Shown in pieces: positions 36,901-47,000 of a stretch of DNA of 64,000 nucleotides (its first letter is position 1; every line of letters starts with the position of its first letter). Origin of the DNA: Sphaerospermopsis torques-reginae ITEP-024. GTDB taxonomy: Bacteria; Cyanobacteriota; Cyanobacteriia; Cyanobacteriales; Nostocaceae. Under the pieces are notes generated by a model that was given only the letters and a program-made list of their open reading frames with translations, ran no database searches and was not told the DNA's origin. The translations under genes were made by a program, and so were the position numbers. The DNA lies in assembly GCF_019598945.1 (NCBI RefSeq), contig NZ_CP080598.1:4402001-4466000 (forward strand), written 5' to 3'.

Positions 36901-39556
36901 CTGTTTTGTAGAGACGTTCTGGGTTTTTATTATTAAAAGGATTAGGAATCATCCTTTCTGCTGTCAGTTGAGGACGGTGAAAATAACCACGAGTTACACC
37001 TGCGCCACCAATATACATTTCTCCCACGACACCAATAGGAACTGGTTGAAAATGACGATCTAAAATATATAAAGACAGGTCAGGAATGGGTTTACCAATT
37101 AAACTTCCTAATCTTTTTTTGACATCTTTTAAAGATAGGGGACGGTAAGTTACATGAACTGTTGTTTCCGTAATGCCATACATATTTACGAGTAACGGAA
37201 ACTGATCATCATGACGTTCAAACCAAGGTTCTAAACTGGCTAAATCTAGGGCTTCTCCACCAAAAATTACATAGCGTAATTCTAATTCTCCTTCTCGACA
37301 AAGTATTGATTCTGCTTGGATTAATTGCCGAAAAGCTGAAGGTGTTTGATTTAAAACTGTGACTTTTTCCTCACATAATAAGTTATAAAATTCTTCCGGT
37401 GAACGACTGACTAAATAAGGGACAATGACTAGACGACCTCCATAGAAAAGCGCCCCCCAAATTTCCCAAACTGAGAAATCAAAAGCGCAGGAATGAAAGA
37501 GTGTCCAAACATCTTTGGCGTTAAATTTGAACCATTTTTCAGTGGCTAACATTAAGCGCACAACATGACGATGGGTGACTACAACTCCTTTGGGTTTTCC
37601 TGTAGAACCGGAGGTATAAATAATGTAAGCAGCGTTATCTGGAAGGACTAATATTTCTGGTTCTGTTGTTGGTGCTTGGGTGATTTCAGTTTGGCAATTA
37701 TCAATAAATATGGTCTTAGCGGTATGGGGTGGTATTTGGGTTTGAAATTGCGTATGTGTGAGTAAAATTGTAACTTGACTATCTTCTAACATATAAGCTA
37801 TGCGATCGCTTGGATAGTCAGGATCAAAGAGAACGTAAACACCCCCAGCTTTCAAAATCCCTAAAATAGCTATTACCAAATCTAAAGAACGGGATAACCA
37901 TAATCCCACTCTTGCTTCTGGTTTCACCCCAGTATTAATTAAATAATGTGCTAGTTGGTTAGCGCGATGATTTACTTCTGAATAAGTGAGTTTTTCTTGT
38001 TCAAATATTAATGCTGTTTGTTGAGGACGCAATTTTGCTTGTTGAGTAAATATCTCATGCAAACAAAACTGCACAGGAAAACTTTGTGCTGGTTGACTTG
38101 GTGCTAAAAAGGCTAATTCTTCTGTTAATAAAAAAGGTATACGACTTACTGGTGTATCTGGTTGAGTAATTAAATTTTCTAAGAGTTGGCAAAAATGACG
38201 GGCAAATCTTTCTACAGTTTCTCTTTTCAATAAATCAACGTTGTAGGAGAAAACCCCATGTAAATTATCTTTACTTTCAGTAATAAACAATTCTAAATCA
38301 AACCGCGCTGCTTCCTGAGTTGCTAAGATGGAAACTTCTAAATCATCGGTGCTAAATTCTGGCTTGGGTGCATTTAATAAAGTAAAGGCAATTTGAAATA
38401 AAGGATTACGACTGGTATCACGTTCTAAATTTAACCTTTCTACTAAAGTTTCAAAGGGAACTTCTGTATGTTCAAAAGCTGATAAAACTGTGTTTTTGAC
38501 TCGATTTAATAGAGTATAAAAATTAGGTTCATCAGCTAAATTAGTACGAACTACTAACATATTCACGAAAAAACCAATCAGTTTTTCCGCATCCATTCCT
38601 GGACGGTTAGCAATAGAAGTTCCTACAGGTATATCTTCTTGTCCGGTGTACCTTGCTAAAAGTGCTTGGAAAGCAGCCATCAAGGTCATAAACAAAGTTG
38701 CACCCTCTTTTTGACTAAAGGTGCGAATAGCTGTGGTCAGATTTTTTGAGAGTTCAAATTTAACTAAATCTCCCCGAAAGGTCTGTAATTTTGGTCTTGA
38801 AAAATCAAGGGGAAATTGTAAAGTTGGTAATTCTGCTAGTTGTTTCTGCCAATAATTTAGGCTATTTTCTAAATGGGAATTGCTAAATTTTTCTTTTTGC
38901 CATAGGGCATAATCAGAGTATTGAAATGTTAATTCGGGAAGTGCTATTTTTTCTTCTGTAATCGCTAATTTATAAAAAATCGCAATTTCTTGTAAAATCA
39001 CGCCCATAGACCAAGCATCAGCAATAATATGATGTAAAGTCAGGGTGAGAATGTGTTGTTCTGGTGCAAGTTTAAACAGTCGAGCGCGGAGCAATGAACC
39101 AGTTTGTAAATTAAAGGTATAATCACCTTCAGAACGTGCTATTTTAGCAATTATTTCTGCTATTTCAGTTGTATTTTCTGTATTTGTATTTCCACTCCAA
39201 TCTTCTAATACCAGTTCTGTTAAAACATCGGTATGGATTTTTTGCCAAGGTTCTCCATCTATATCTACAAATGTGCTACGTAAGCTTTCATGTCTTTGTT
39301 GTAATTGTTGAAAAGCTTGCTGCAAAGCGGGGACATTTAATATTCCTTGGACACTGAAAACAGAACAAATATTATAAGCGGAGGATGTGGGTTCTAATTC
39401 ATAGAGAAACCATAACCGTCTTTGTTGAAAAGAAGCAGGTGCTTGGGTAAGACCACGACGTGAAATTATTACATCATCTGTTGCTAATTCGATTCCTTCT
39501 TCTTCTAGCAACAATTCTAATAGATCGATATCGTCTGTTTGTGAATAATTCATCAT
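30989..39556 (-). CDS. NRPS: C-A(Thr)-NMT-T-C-A(Gln)-T-TE, terminal synthetase of a hassallidin-type pathway
   Basis: This 2855-residue enzyme adds the last two residues and releases the peptide. Domains in order: C (HHIIADAWS, about 178), A (YTSGSTGKPKG, about 655) with an N-methyltransferase inserted after its A8 motif (VLEIGCGTGMILL, about 1030), T (LGGHSLL, about 1460), C (HHIIADGWS, about 1662), A (about 2140), T (LGGHSLL, about 2534) and TE (GGHSLGG, about 2667). By alignment to the GrsA pocket the first A reads D-F-W-N-I-G-M-V-H, the classical threonine code, and the second D-A-W-Q-F-G-L-I-D, the glutamine code. So it should make N-methyl-Thr then Gln, and cyclise or hydrolyse the chain. 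All core motifs look intact. NMe-Thr-Gln at the end matches hassallidin. It shares an operon with the GT2 gene 36 bases upstream. Confidence 0.95.
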   Translation of the reverse strand: MMNYSQTDDIDLLELLLEEEGIELATDDVIISRRGLTQAPASFQQRRLWFLYELEPTSSAYNICSVFSVQGILNVPALQQAFQQLQQRHESLRSTFVDIDGEPWQKIHTDVLTELVLEDWSGNTNTENTTEIAEIIAKIARSEGDYTFNLQTGSLLRARLFKLAPEQHILTLTLHHIIADAWSMGVILQEIAIFYKLAITEEKIALPELTFQYSDYALWQKEKFSNSHLENSLNYWQKQLAELPTLQFPLDFSRPKLQTFRGDLVKFELSKNLTTAIRTFSQKEGATLFMTLMAAFQALLARYTGQEDIPVGTSIANRPGMDAEKLIGFFVNMLVVRTNLADEPNFYTLLNRVKNTVLSAFEHTEVPFETLVERLNLERDTSRNPLFQIAFTLLNAPKPEFSTDDLEVSILATQEAARFDLELFITESKDNLHGVFSYNVDLLKRETVERFARHFCQLLENLITQPDTPVSRIPFLLTEELAFLAPSQPAQSFPVQFCLHEIFTQQAKLRPQQTALIFEQEKLTYSEVNHRANQLAHYLINTGVKPEARVGLWLSRSLDLVIAILGILKAGGVYVLFDPDYPSDRIAYMLEDSQVTILLTHTQFQTQIPPHTAKTIFIDNCQTEITQAPTTEPEILVLPDNAAYIIYTSGSTGKPKGVVVTHRHVVRLMLATEKWFKFNAKDVWTLFHSCAFDFSVWEIWGALFYGGRLVIVPYLVSRSPEEFYNLLCEEKVTVLNQTPSAFRQLIQAESILCREGELELRYVIFGGEALDLASLEPWFERHDDQFPLLVNMYGITETTVHVTYRPLSLKDVKKRLGSLIGKPIPDLSLYILDRHFQPVPIGVVGEMYIGGAGVTRGYFHRPQLTAERMIPNPFNNKNPERLYKTGDLARFLDNGDIEYIGRNDHQVKVRGFRIELGEIAAVIKRHPEVRDALVIVREENKEDIRIEAYIIPKKQSSDTANLTKEQTQEWQYTFNDTYNITQFETVETNEDFNIIGWNSSYDNQPIPAEEMRQWLNNTLTRIQALKPQIVLEIGCGTGMILLNIAPQVESYWGTDFSQAAITRLTNIIQNRSLNNVNLLTREAIDFSEIPVNYFDTIVINSVAQYFPSIEYLQQVITNALQILAPGGSLFIGDNRNLSLLNYFHASVAYFQADDNTDQETLKTQVRRIAKTENELVIDPQFFVNLTQTFSNLTAVEIQLKAENSHNELTKYRYDVVLHKLGASANQPIEIIWQDWETANLLLTDLKQQIIKTGAIGWRNIPNARLIKDAAIYQWMSENNSENTIGELRQLINQIHNQTAIEPADLYTLAQEIGYDITISYSPEKSDYFDVCFYRPTEGKRIAPLMPISSKLSTENNNSYWLDPLKSRFSKSLISQLKEQVREKLPEYMCPSAFVMLESFPLTPSGKLDRRALPTPERDVTISKQAFVPATTPTEKKLFQLWIDVLGIDQISVTEDFFHLGGHSLLATKLVSRIREEFNIALPLRAVFEHSTISGLGTEIDHLGALNNCKTTQQDIIAVIPNRENLPLSFSQSRLWFLDLLEPNNAAYNISVAFRLEGNLNLEALHQSLQTIIQRHEVLRTTFENIDGAPIQIIHEFSEVPLTVTNLSHLDSQTQQETLKTAIQEVIITPFNLRQLPLLRVHLYQLSEDVNVLVLVIHHIIADGWSLGLMIKELSLFYTAICQSNIKSLPPLSIQYADFANWQQTVFAQTQLPAQLAYWKQKLAGANEVLQLPTDYPRPAVASYQGSAVSFTINKQISGEFQKLCESQGATLFMGLLGVFSILLMRYSGQEDFLIGTPIANRNRKQVEDLIGFFVNTLVIRNDVSGNPDFIILLSRIKEETLQAYAHQDVPFERIVEEIHPERNLSHHPLFQVMFVLQNAPMGKLELPNLQLTPWELEQAVAKFDLTLLMTETEQGIEGIWEYRTDLFAVETIDRMIGHFQTLLDHIIAQPQKPIHELSILTTSEHHQLLVEWNQTQVEYPQAKQNQCLHQLFELQVEKTPDAVAVVFENQSLTYRQLNQRANQLAHYLQSLGVKPDVLVGICIERSLEMVIGLLGILKAGGAYVPLDPNYPQERLTFMLEDAQISMLLTQKQLRESLDIPSVSNIICLDSDWEIIAQQNTENLVSNLVGENLAYLIYTSGSTGKPKGVMITHRAICNHMLWMQETFSFQATDKVLQKTPFSFDASVWEFYAPLLTGGQLIVAEKGGHQDSAYLLKLISEQQVTVLQLVPSLLQMLLEQRGIENCKSLKHIFCGGEALSVELKQSLLSKLNVNLHNLYGPTETCIDATFWNCKNKHNQQSNQQIVPIGSPIANTQTYILDSHLQRVPIGIPGELYIGGMGLARGYFQRPELTAEKFIPHPFSNEPGARLYKTGDLVRYLPDGNIEFLGRIDHQVKIRGFRIELGEIEAVLSQHPDILNAVVVTTIDSSGSKSLIAYLVTQKQQLIASGALRDFLTAKLPDYMIPSSFVILDHLPLTPNGKLDRKALSALNVNRNIDVAQHISPRTPLEYQLVEIWEEMLKVNPIGVTENFFDLGGHSLLAIRLIAAIEQKLNFNLPVVSLFREGTIEKIAALLEQEKPSSYLDVLVPLQTQGDLPPLFLIHQAGGYGLSYSVLAEKLATQMEKKRPIYAIQARGLDDKQPPLDTIEAMANSYINAIREIQPCRPYLLGGHSLGGLIAFAMAHQLETVGEQIEHLLIIDTHPPLATDEITASLEDNVGILCFIVEQIGLHFNKTVSINYQELASLDQNSQFEYVLQTLQDHEVIPPDSGRNLIAGLISVYKANIQASLVYQPQPIKAPIILFKTPSLAAQFPDDPTLGWGQLTSEQVQVCCVTGEHQTMLKEPDVENLVMEIMATLT

Positions 39557-39592
39557 ATTAACTCTTTTGTTTAATTATAAAATTAAGTAAAA

Positions 39593-40540
39593 TCAACTCT
39601 GTTTGACAGTGGAAAAAACAAACAATGATGGCAGATAATTTTTGGCTGCTTGGAAATATAAATTCAAAGCTGATATAATTTTACCATCTTTAATTAACTG
39701 ATTAGCAGATAGCATTTGTACTAAAGGAGTTAATCTTTTTTCATAAAAACATATAGCCTGATTAACTTGTTTTTGCTGTTGAGCATTTAATTGTTTTTGA
39801 TTTTTCCATTTGTTGATAATTTTTTCAGCCTGGGCTTTAAAGTTGACGTTGATATGTAATTGACTGCCACTATGCAAGCGATATTGATGCAGTTTTTCTG
39901 GGACAAAATGAACCTGGCTAATTAAAGCAACTTGCGCCAATATATCAAGTATATGTCCACCATGTCTGCCTATATTTTCATCCCATCCTGATGTTTGTTC
40001 ATAAATACTACGACGGAAAACAGTACGTCCATCAACTCCTCCTCCTAAACCACCAGCAATAGCTACTAAAGGTGTTTCAGGTGTATTGTAGGGTAAAGTT
40101 TTCACACCAAACATAGAAGGAATTAATCTGGGACAATAAACAGTATTGATTGGTTGATCATCTGCATCAATATTATAAAAGTCACAGTAAGCTGCACCCA
40201 CATCAGGATGTGCGTTTAGGTAGTTAATCATTATTTCCAACATTTGCGGTTCTAGACAGTCATCTGCATCAAAAAATAGTAAATATTGTGATGCTTGAGA
40301 ACTAGCTGTAAAACCATTATTTCTTGTTATGCAAGCACCACTATTAGACTGTTTAATTAACTTTAAACGTGGTTCTAGTTGCATATAAGAGGAAACAATC
40401 TCAGCAGAATTATCCGTACTACCATCATCTACAATAATATGTTCCCAATCGGTGAATGTTTGAGCGCGAACACTCTCTATAGCTTTACTAATAAATTTTT
40501 CGGCGTTGTAGCAGGGAGTGATAATACTAAATTGGGGCAT
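39593..40540 (-). CDS. GT2-family glycosyltransferase
   Basis: The 315-residue GT-A fold enzyme begins MPQFSIITPCYNAEKFISKA, has the nucleotide-sugar motif HIIVDDGSTDNS and the metal-binding DxD region LLFFDADDCLEP. No membrane helix is evident, so it is a soluble cytoplasmic enzyme. It sits 36 bases before the terminal NRPS gene on the same strand, which suggests that it decorates the peptide or lipid chain. Hassallidins carry one or more sugars (mannose and others), so it is a candidate tailoring enzyme. Sugar donor and acceptor cannot be told from sequence by eye. Confidence 0.88.
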   Translation of the reverse strand: MPQFSIITPCYNAEKFISKAIESVRAQTFTDWEHIIVDDGSTDNSAEIVSSYMQLEPRLKLIKQSNSGACITRNNGFTASSQASQYLLFFDADDCLEPQMLEIMINYLNAHPDVGAAYCDFYNIDADDQPINTVYCPRLIPSMFGVKTLPYNTPETPLVAIAGGLGGGVDGRTVFRRSIYEQTSGWDENIGRHGGHILDILAQVALISQVHFVPEKLHQYRLHSGSQLHINVNFKAQAEKIINKWKNQKQLNAQQQKQVNQAICFYEKRLTPLVQMLSANQLIKDGKIISALNLYFQAAKNYLPSLFVFSTVKQS

Positions 40541-40556
40541 ATATTAAAACCTATTT

Positions 40557-40645
40557 ATAGCAGGAGTCAGGAGTAAAATTGGCTTTGTGTATAGGGTTCA
40601 ATTTAGATTCTGTACCTCATTGTTCTGTAATTTGCTGTAAGTAAT
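40557..40645 (-). repeat. Dispersed ~95-bp repeat, copy 2 (inverted relative to 3979..4081)
   Basis: This is the reverse complement of the repeat near 4.0 kb, with matching blocks in order and one ctgactc unit in place of the tandem run. The remaining 40541 to 40841 stretch is AT-rich promoter space between the divergent GT2 and MbtH genes, with nothing else identifiable. Confidence 0.75.
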
Positions 40646-40841
40646 TCGCCATGATAAAAACGATGTATTTCTATTTTTAGAAAAAGTGTAAAATGATTTA
40701 TTTTCAAGATATTTGTTGATTTTATATTTTATCACATAGCGGGACGGAAATATTTTTAAGGTAAAAAATGGCAGTGGGATTTGACAGTATTTGATAATTC
40801 TGTACATAATCAGAGAAAATTGGTATAGGGTATAGAAAACC

Positions 40842-41057
40842 ATGTATAACAACGAACAAAACGATAACACAATCTATCTTGTGGTTGTCAATCATGAAGA
40901 ACAGTATTCTATTTGGCCTAAATGGAAACAAGAATTGCCATTAGGTTGGAATACTGTAGGTAAAGAAGGAACTAAAGCCGAATGTTTAGCTTATATCGAA
41001 GAAGTTTGGACTGATATGCGTCCTTTAAGCTTGCGAAAGGCAATGCAAGAAGCTTAA
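40842..41057 (+). CDS. MbtH-like protein
   Basis: The 71-residue protein is a typical MbtH-like chaperone that binds NRPS adenylation domains and boosts their folding and activity. It carries the family signature: [20 protein letters not shown], then the invariant Trp in [13 protein letters not shown]. It is transcribed against the NRPS genes, divergent from GT2 and ending 16 bases from the convergent stop of the next NRPS gene, so it has its own promoter. Its presence supports an A-domain partner within this cluster. Confidence 0.95.
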   Translation: MYNNEQNDNTIYLVVVNHEEQYSIWPKWKQELPLGWNTVGKEGTKAECLAYIEEVWTDMRPLSLRKAMQEA

Positions 41058-41073
41058 GTTTAAGTATTTAAGT

Positions 41074-44000
41074 TTAAGTAGTTAAGATACCGTCATCACT
41101 TAAGCTGACAGAACGGCGTTTGCGTCCGGCTTTGGGGATTTCGGTATCTTTAGTATCTGTTATCACATTTTGCACATCTCCTAATAAAAGTGCAATACTT
41201 TCTGGGGTACGATGGGTGAATAACTGCGGTAAGGGAAATTCAGTGTTATAGGTTTGCCGCAAACGAATAGCTAACTGTGTTACCAATAGGGAATCTCCAC
41301 CAATTTCAAAGAAATCATCTTGCACTCCTACTTGTTCTAGTTTTAACAATGATGCCATCAGGGAACAAATTGTTGCTTCTTGGTCATTTCTCGGCGCAAT
41401 ATAAGGTTTACTTGTCCAACTCCAATCAGGTGCGGGTAGTGCTTGATAGTTAATTTTACCGTTAACTGTTAAGGGTATGGTTTCTATTGGCACAAATGCC
41501 GCTGGAATCATATAATCAGGTAATTTGCTTTTGGTCAACTCTGGTAATTCTGTTTTCAGGTCGGCTGCGCTATCAGATGTAAAATAGGCAACTATACGAT
41601 TTTCCCCGGTTGTGGCTTTCTGCACCATGACTAATGCTTGTTTGACTTGGGGATGAGTATTGATAACTGCCGTAATTTCCCCTAGTTCGATGCGGAAACC
41701 ACGTATTTTAATTTGCTGGTCATCACGTCCGAGATATTCTATTTCTCCATCTGGTAAACGTCTTGCTAAGTCACCGCTACGATATAAACGACTACCTGGG
41801 GTTTGACTGTGGGGGTTGGGAATAAATCTTTCTGCACTTAAACGCGGTTGATGTAGATATCCTCTGGTGACTCCTGCACCACCAACATAAATTTCTCCGG
41901 GAACTCCTATAGGTGTGGGTTCTAAATTGTCGTCTAAGATATAAAGTTGTAAATCGGGGATCGGTTGACCGATGACGCTACCACTATTATTGATGATATC
42001 TGCTTGGGTAATTGGTCTATAGGTGACGTGAACGGTGGTTTCGGTGATACCGTACATATTAATTAATTTTGGTTGGGCATCACCATATAAATCAAACCAA
42101 GGTTGCAAAGTTGGTAGTTCTAAGGCTTCTCCCCCAAAAATTACGTAGCGTAAAGGTAATTTTTCTGCCTGTTCTTGGGCGATGGGGATTAATTGTTTAA
42201 AGGCTGATGGTGTTTGATTTAATACTGTCACTTTGTGGGTTTGCAGGAGTTGGAAAAAGTCTTTGGGTGAACGACTTGTCCAATAGGGAACTAATACTAC
42301 TTGACCACCATATAATAAAGCTCCCCACAGTTCCCACACGGAGAAGTCGAAAGCGTAGGAGTGAAATAAAGTCCAGACATCTTCACTATTAAAATTAAAC
42401 CAGGATGCGGTGGCGTTGAGGAGGCGGATCACATTACTATGAGTGACTATACAACCTTTGGGTTTGCCTGTAGAACCACTGGTATAAATTACATAAGCTG
42501 GATTTTCTGGGAATATCTGGACTGTTGGGGGTTGAGAATTTTCCTGTTCTAGTTTGCTGGTGATGTCTTCGAGAATGACAATTTCACTAGAACATTTAGA
42601 TAACTGAGAAATTACTGATTTTTCTGTAACTAAAAGAACTATGCCACTATCTTGTAACAGAAATTCTAGGCGATCGCTAGGGTAACTGGGATCAATAGGA
42701 ACATAAGCACCACCAGCTTTCAAAATCGCTAAGATGGTAATTACTAATTGTTCAGAACGTTCTAAACACACACCTACCAAGGTTTCTGGTTTAACTCCTT
42801 GAGTTTGTAAATAATTAGCGAGACGATTAGCACGGGTTTCTAATTCTACAAAACTGAGGTTAGTTTGTTCGTAAACTAGGGCAGTTTTATTTGTATATTC
42901 TGCTACTGCTTGATTAAAGGCAGAAATTAAGGTATCAGGAGAAAAGAAGTTTTGGGGTTTTGTGTTAGCGGCTTGTAATAATTGTTGGCGTTCTGGTGTG
43001 GAGATGAGCGATCGCCGATGATATGCTGTTTGCGGAGCAGTCACCATTTCTACTAAAGCAGTTTGGTAATACTTGCCATATTGCTCAACTTGTGCATCTG
43101 CAAACTGTTGAATGTCATAAATTAAATTTAGCTGTAACGCTGCACTTCCCGGTACTAAACAAAATTCTGTCAAGAAGGGAAAATCTGTTTCTTCAAAAAT
43201 ATCAACGTTATTAACTTGAATTTGTGGTAAATTCAGCAACCCTTCATAAACGTGAAAATGCACATAGTTAAATCCCACATCAAACAGGGGGCGTTTGTCA
43301 AGCAGGCGTTGAATTTCTGCGAGGGGAAAATCACGATAGGGAAGAATTTCTGTTTCTGCACGTAAAACCGCTTGTATAAATTCTCTCCAATTACCCCCAG
43401 TCAACTCCAAGCGCAGGGGTAGTGTATTCACAAACAAACCCAGTAAATTTTCACTACCTGTAGTTTCTGGTCTGGCATTAATAACATTACCTGTCACCAC
43501 CTCTTTTTGTCCAGTGATAAAAGAGATCACCCGCAGATGTAAAGCTAAAAGAGCCGTTTTTAAAGTAACACCGATATTTTTGCTCAGTTTACGCAAATTA
43601 TTAGCTAATTCCTCATTGATAGTCACAGAGAGGCGTTTTAACTGACGTTTTTGAGAGTCCGTTGCTTGGGTACTTGTACTTAAACGGGGGAGAGTAGTTA
43701 CTTGTAAATTGCTGAGATGTTGTAACCAAAATTGCCGAAGTTTTTGGTTAGCGATCGCATTTTGTTCTTGAACAATAAAATCTTTGTAAGTAATTTCTGG
43801 GATAAATAAAGGTGGCAAATTTTCCGCTGCTAAATACTGCACATAACGCTGTAATAATTGCGTTAGCAAAGTGGCCACACTCCAACCATCAAGAATCACA
43901 TGATGAAAACTAAAACTAAAACTGATTTCTTCCTCGGATATTCTATGAATTTGGAAGCGGAAAAGCGGTGATTTAGTAATATCAAAATTCCGATTTTTTT

Positions 44001-47000
44001 CTAACTCAATCCATGCTTTAACTTGTTGATGTGTATTTTCTAAATGTCGTAAATCAACTATAGTTAAAGGTAATTCAACTTCTTGATGGACAATTTGGAT
44101 CGGGGTGCTATATCCTGTCCAATGAAAGGAAGTTCTTAATACTGGATGTGCTAAACAAATATCAGCAATTGCCTTTTTCCAGACGAATTCTGAAAAACTC
44201 AAATGTAAATCAAAGGTAAAAATTTGGTGGAAAATTGCCGAATCAGGATGTAATTCACTGTGATAAAGCATTCCTCCCTGTAAACTAGAAAGAGGATAAG
44301 CTGTTTCTGCATTTTTTGGTAACAGCAATTGATCCGCTTCTGAAATTAAATTACTGACAAGAGGTTTATTAATATCAGATGAACTTGTAACTGCGGCTTT
44401 TTTCTTAGCTAAATGACGAACAGTAGCAAATTCATAAAGTTCTCTAGCGGAAAGTGCAAAACCCGCTTTTTTAGCTTTTGCAATTACCTGTAAAGCTAAA
44501 ATTGAATCTCCACCAATTTCAAAGAAATTATCATCAATTCCTACCTTTTCCAAACCCAAAATTTCCGCCACAATAGCACATAAAGTTTCTTCATCTGCAT
44601 TGCGGGGAGCGATATAATCTTCCTCTACCCTTAACAAATTCCAATCCGGTGCTGGTAAAGCTTTAACATCAATTTTACCATTCACATTTAAAGAAAAAGC
44701 TTCCACACTAACATAAGCTGCGGGTATCATATAATCTGGCAACTTATTTTTCAGATATTGACGCAATTCATTTGCAGTGGGTGAAGATTCTCCGGGAACA
44801 TAATAAGCAACCAGACGTTTTTCCTCTTCCCATTCATCAGCTATAACCACCGCTTCCCGCACTTGGAAATGGGATGTTAAAGCGGCTTGAATTTCTCCCA
44901 ACTCAATGCGAAAACCGCGAATTTTGACTTGCTGATCTATTCTACCTAAATATTCTAAATCGCCGTTAGGTAATCTTTTCGCTAAATCACCACTGCGGTA
45001 CATTCTCCCACTACCAAAGGGATTAGGTAAAAATCTTTCTGCTGTTAATGCAGGACGATTTAAATAACCACTTGTAACTCCCGCACCAGCTACATAAATT
45101 TCTCCAGGAATACCATCAGCAACAGGTGATAATTTCTCATCTAGAAGATATATAGAAAGATCAGGAATTTCTCTACCAATTACGCTCGCTTTTCCTTTTA
45201 AATCTTGACGTAAAATAGGACGATAGGTAACATGAACGGTAGTTTCTGTAATCCCGTACATATTCACCAAACAAGGTTTTTTATCACCATATCTTTCTAA
45301 CCAAGGTTGCAAACTTTGTAAATCTAAAGCTTCACCACCAAATATCACATAGCGCAATGCTAAATCTCCCACACTTGCTTCATCAGCACGAATTAATTGA
45401 TAAAAAGCTGAAGGTGTTTGATTGAGAACTGTTACCTTTTCTGTAGTCAAAAACTCTCGAAATGTTTCTGGTGTTCTGCTTAACCAAAAAGGTACAATAA
45501 TTACCTTGCCACCATATAATAAAGCACCCCACAATTCCCACACAGAAAAGTCAAAAGCGAAGGAATGAAATAGCGTCCAAATATCATTTTCATTAAACCC
45601 AAACCAGGGTTCTGTAGAACGCATTAACCGGATAGCATTGCTGTGAGTGACTACACAACCTTTAGGCGTTCCCGTAGAACCGCTAGTGTAGATAATATAG
45701 GCAGGAAAATCGGGTTTAATAGTAATTTGTGGCGATGTATTTGGTTGTTTACTCAGTTCATCCTCGATAGATTGGAGTGTAAAAGCGGTAATGTTTTCGG
45801 TCGAGGATTCTGATAGTAATGATGCTTCTGTAATTAATGCTAAAATGCCACTATCTTTCAGAATTAATTGCCGACGTACAGCAGGAGCATGAGGATCAAG
45901 GGGAACATAAGCTGATCCGGTTTTGAGAATTGCTAAAATAGCAATAATCATCTGTTCGGAACGTTCTAAACATATTCCTACTCGTGATCCTGGTTTGATT
46001 CCTTGACTGAGTAAATAGTGCGCTAAACGATTGGCCTGACTATTCAAATCTGTATAATTGAGAGTCTTTTTATTAAATTGAACTGCTGGATTTTGAGGAT
46101 ATTGATTAACGATGTTTTCAAAAGCAGAAATTAGTGTTTCTGTGCTATAATTGATTAATATTTCTGGTTGAGTAATAGTAACATTTTCTGCCTCTGGTAA
46201 GCACAGGGTAAGTTCGGCAATGGTACTTTCTAAATTATTTGCTGCCTCAGTAAATAGATTTTGAAAGTTTGTCACTATTTGATCAACTGTTTCTGCATCT
46301 AAATAAGACAGGTTATAGTCAAAATCTATTTTTACATCGCTCGTTTCTTCGTATTCTCGTACATAAATAATTAATGGTACTTTTTGCTGCTGACTATAAA
46401 GGGGAATACAGGTTGTTTGAGTTTCAGCAAAACATTCATTATAATCATGTCTTTCGTAGGAAAGAAAAACCTCAAATAAATGTTCTTTACTACTGGTTTG
46501 TAAACCATAGAGACGCTTCATTTCTCCCAGGGGAAAACGTTGATGGCGATAATCTTGACGTAATAAAGAACGAATTTGATCTAATAGTTCATGAATTGTT
46601 TCCTGTCCATTAATTTCTAAGCGGAAAGGAATGGTACTCACAAACAAACCAATGGCATCTTTAAAGCTTTTTTTGCTGCGGTTTAACAGAGATAAACCAA
46701 CAACTACATCTTGCTTGTGATAGCGTTTAGTTAAATAGATAGAAATTAAACTGAGGATAAAATGAAAAGCGTTTGATTGGACATTTTTGCAAAGTTGATC
46801 AACTCTGTTATATTGTTCACGAGTAATATATATAGACTGCCTTTGTCCATGTAAATCTTGAGGCTTAATTTGGCTAAAAATCTGAGGTTTAACACTGTTT
46901 AAACGTTGTTGCCAATAATGGCGATCGCGCTGAAAATTCTCCGATTCTAAATACTTTGATTCTTCTTCTAGATATTCATTAATTACCCATTCTCTTACTG

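Noticed and set aside
33763-46613. Several plus-strand open frames of 60 to 95 codons inside the NRPS genes
   Set aside because: They are antisense shadows of long, well-supported NRPS reading frames and have no plausible starts or domains. MbtH at 40842, which lies between genes, is the exception.
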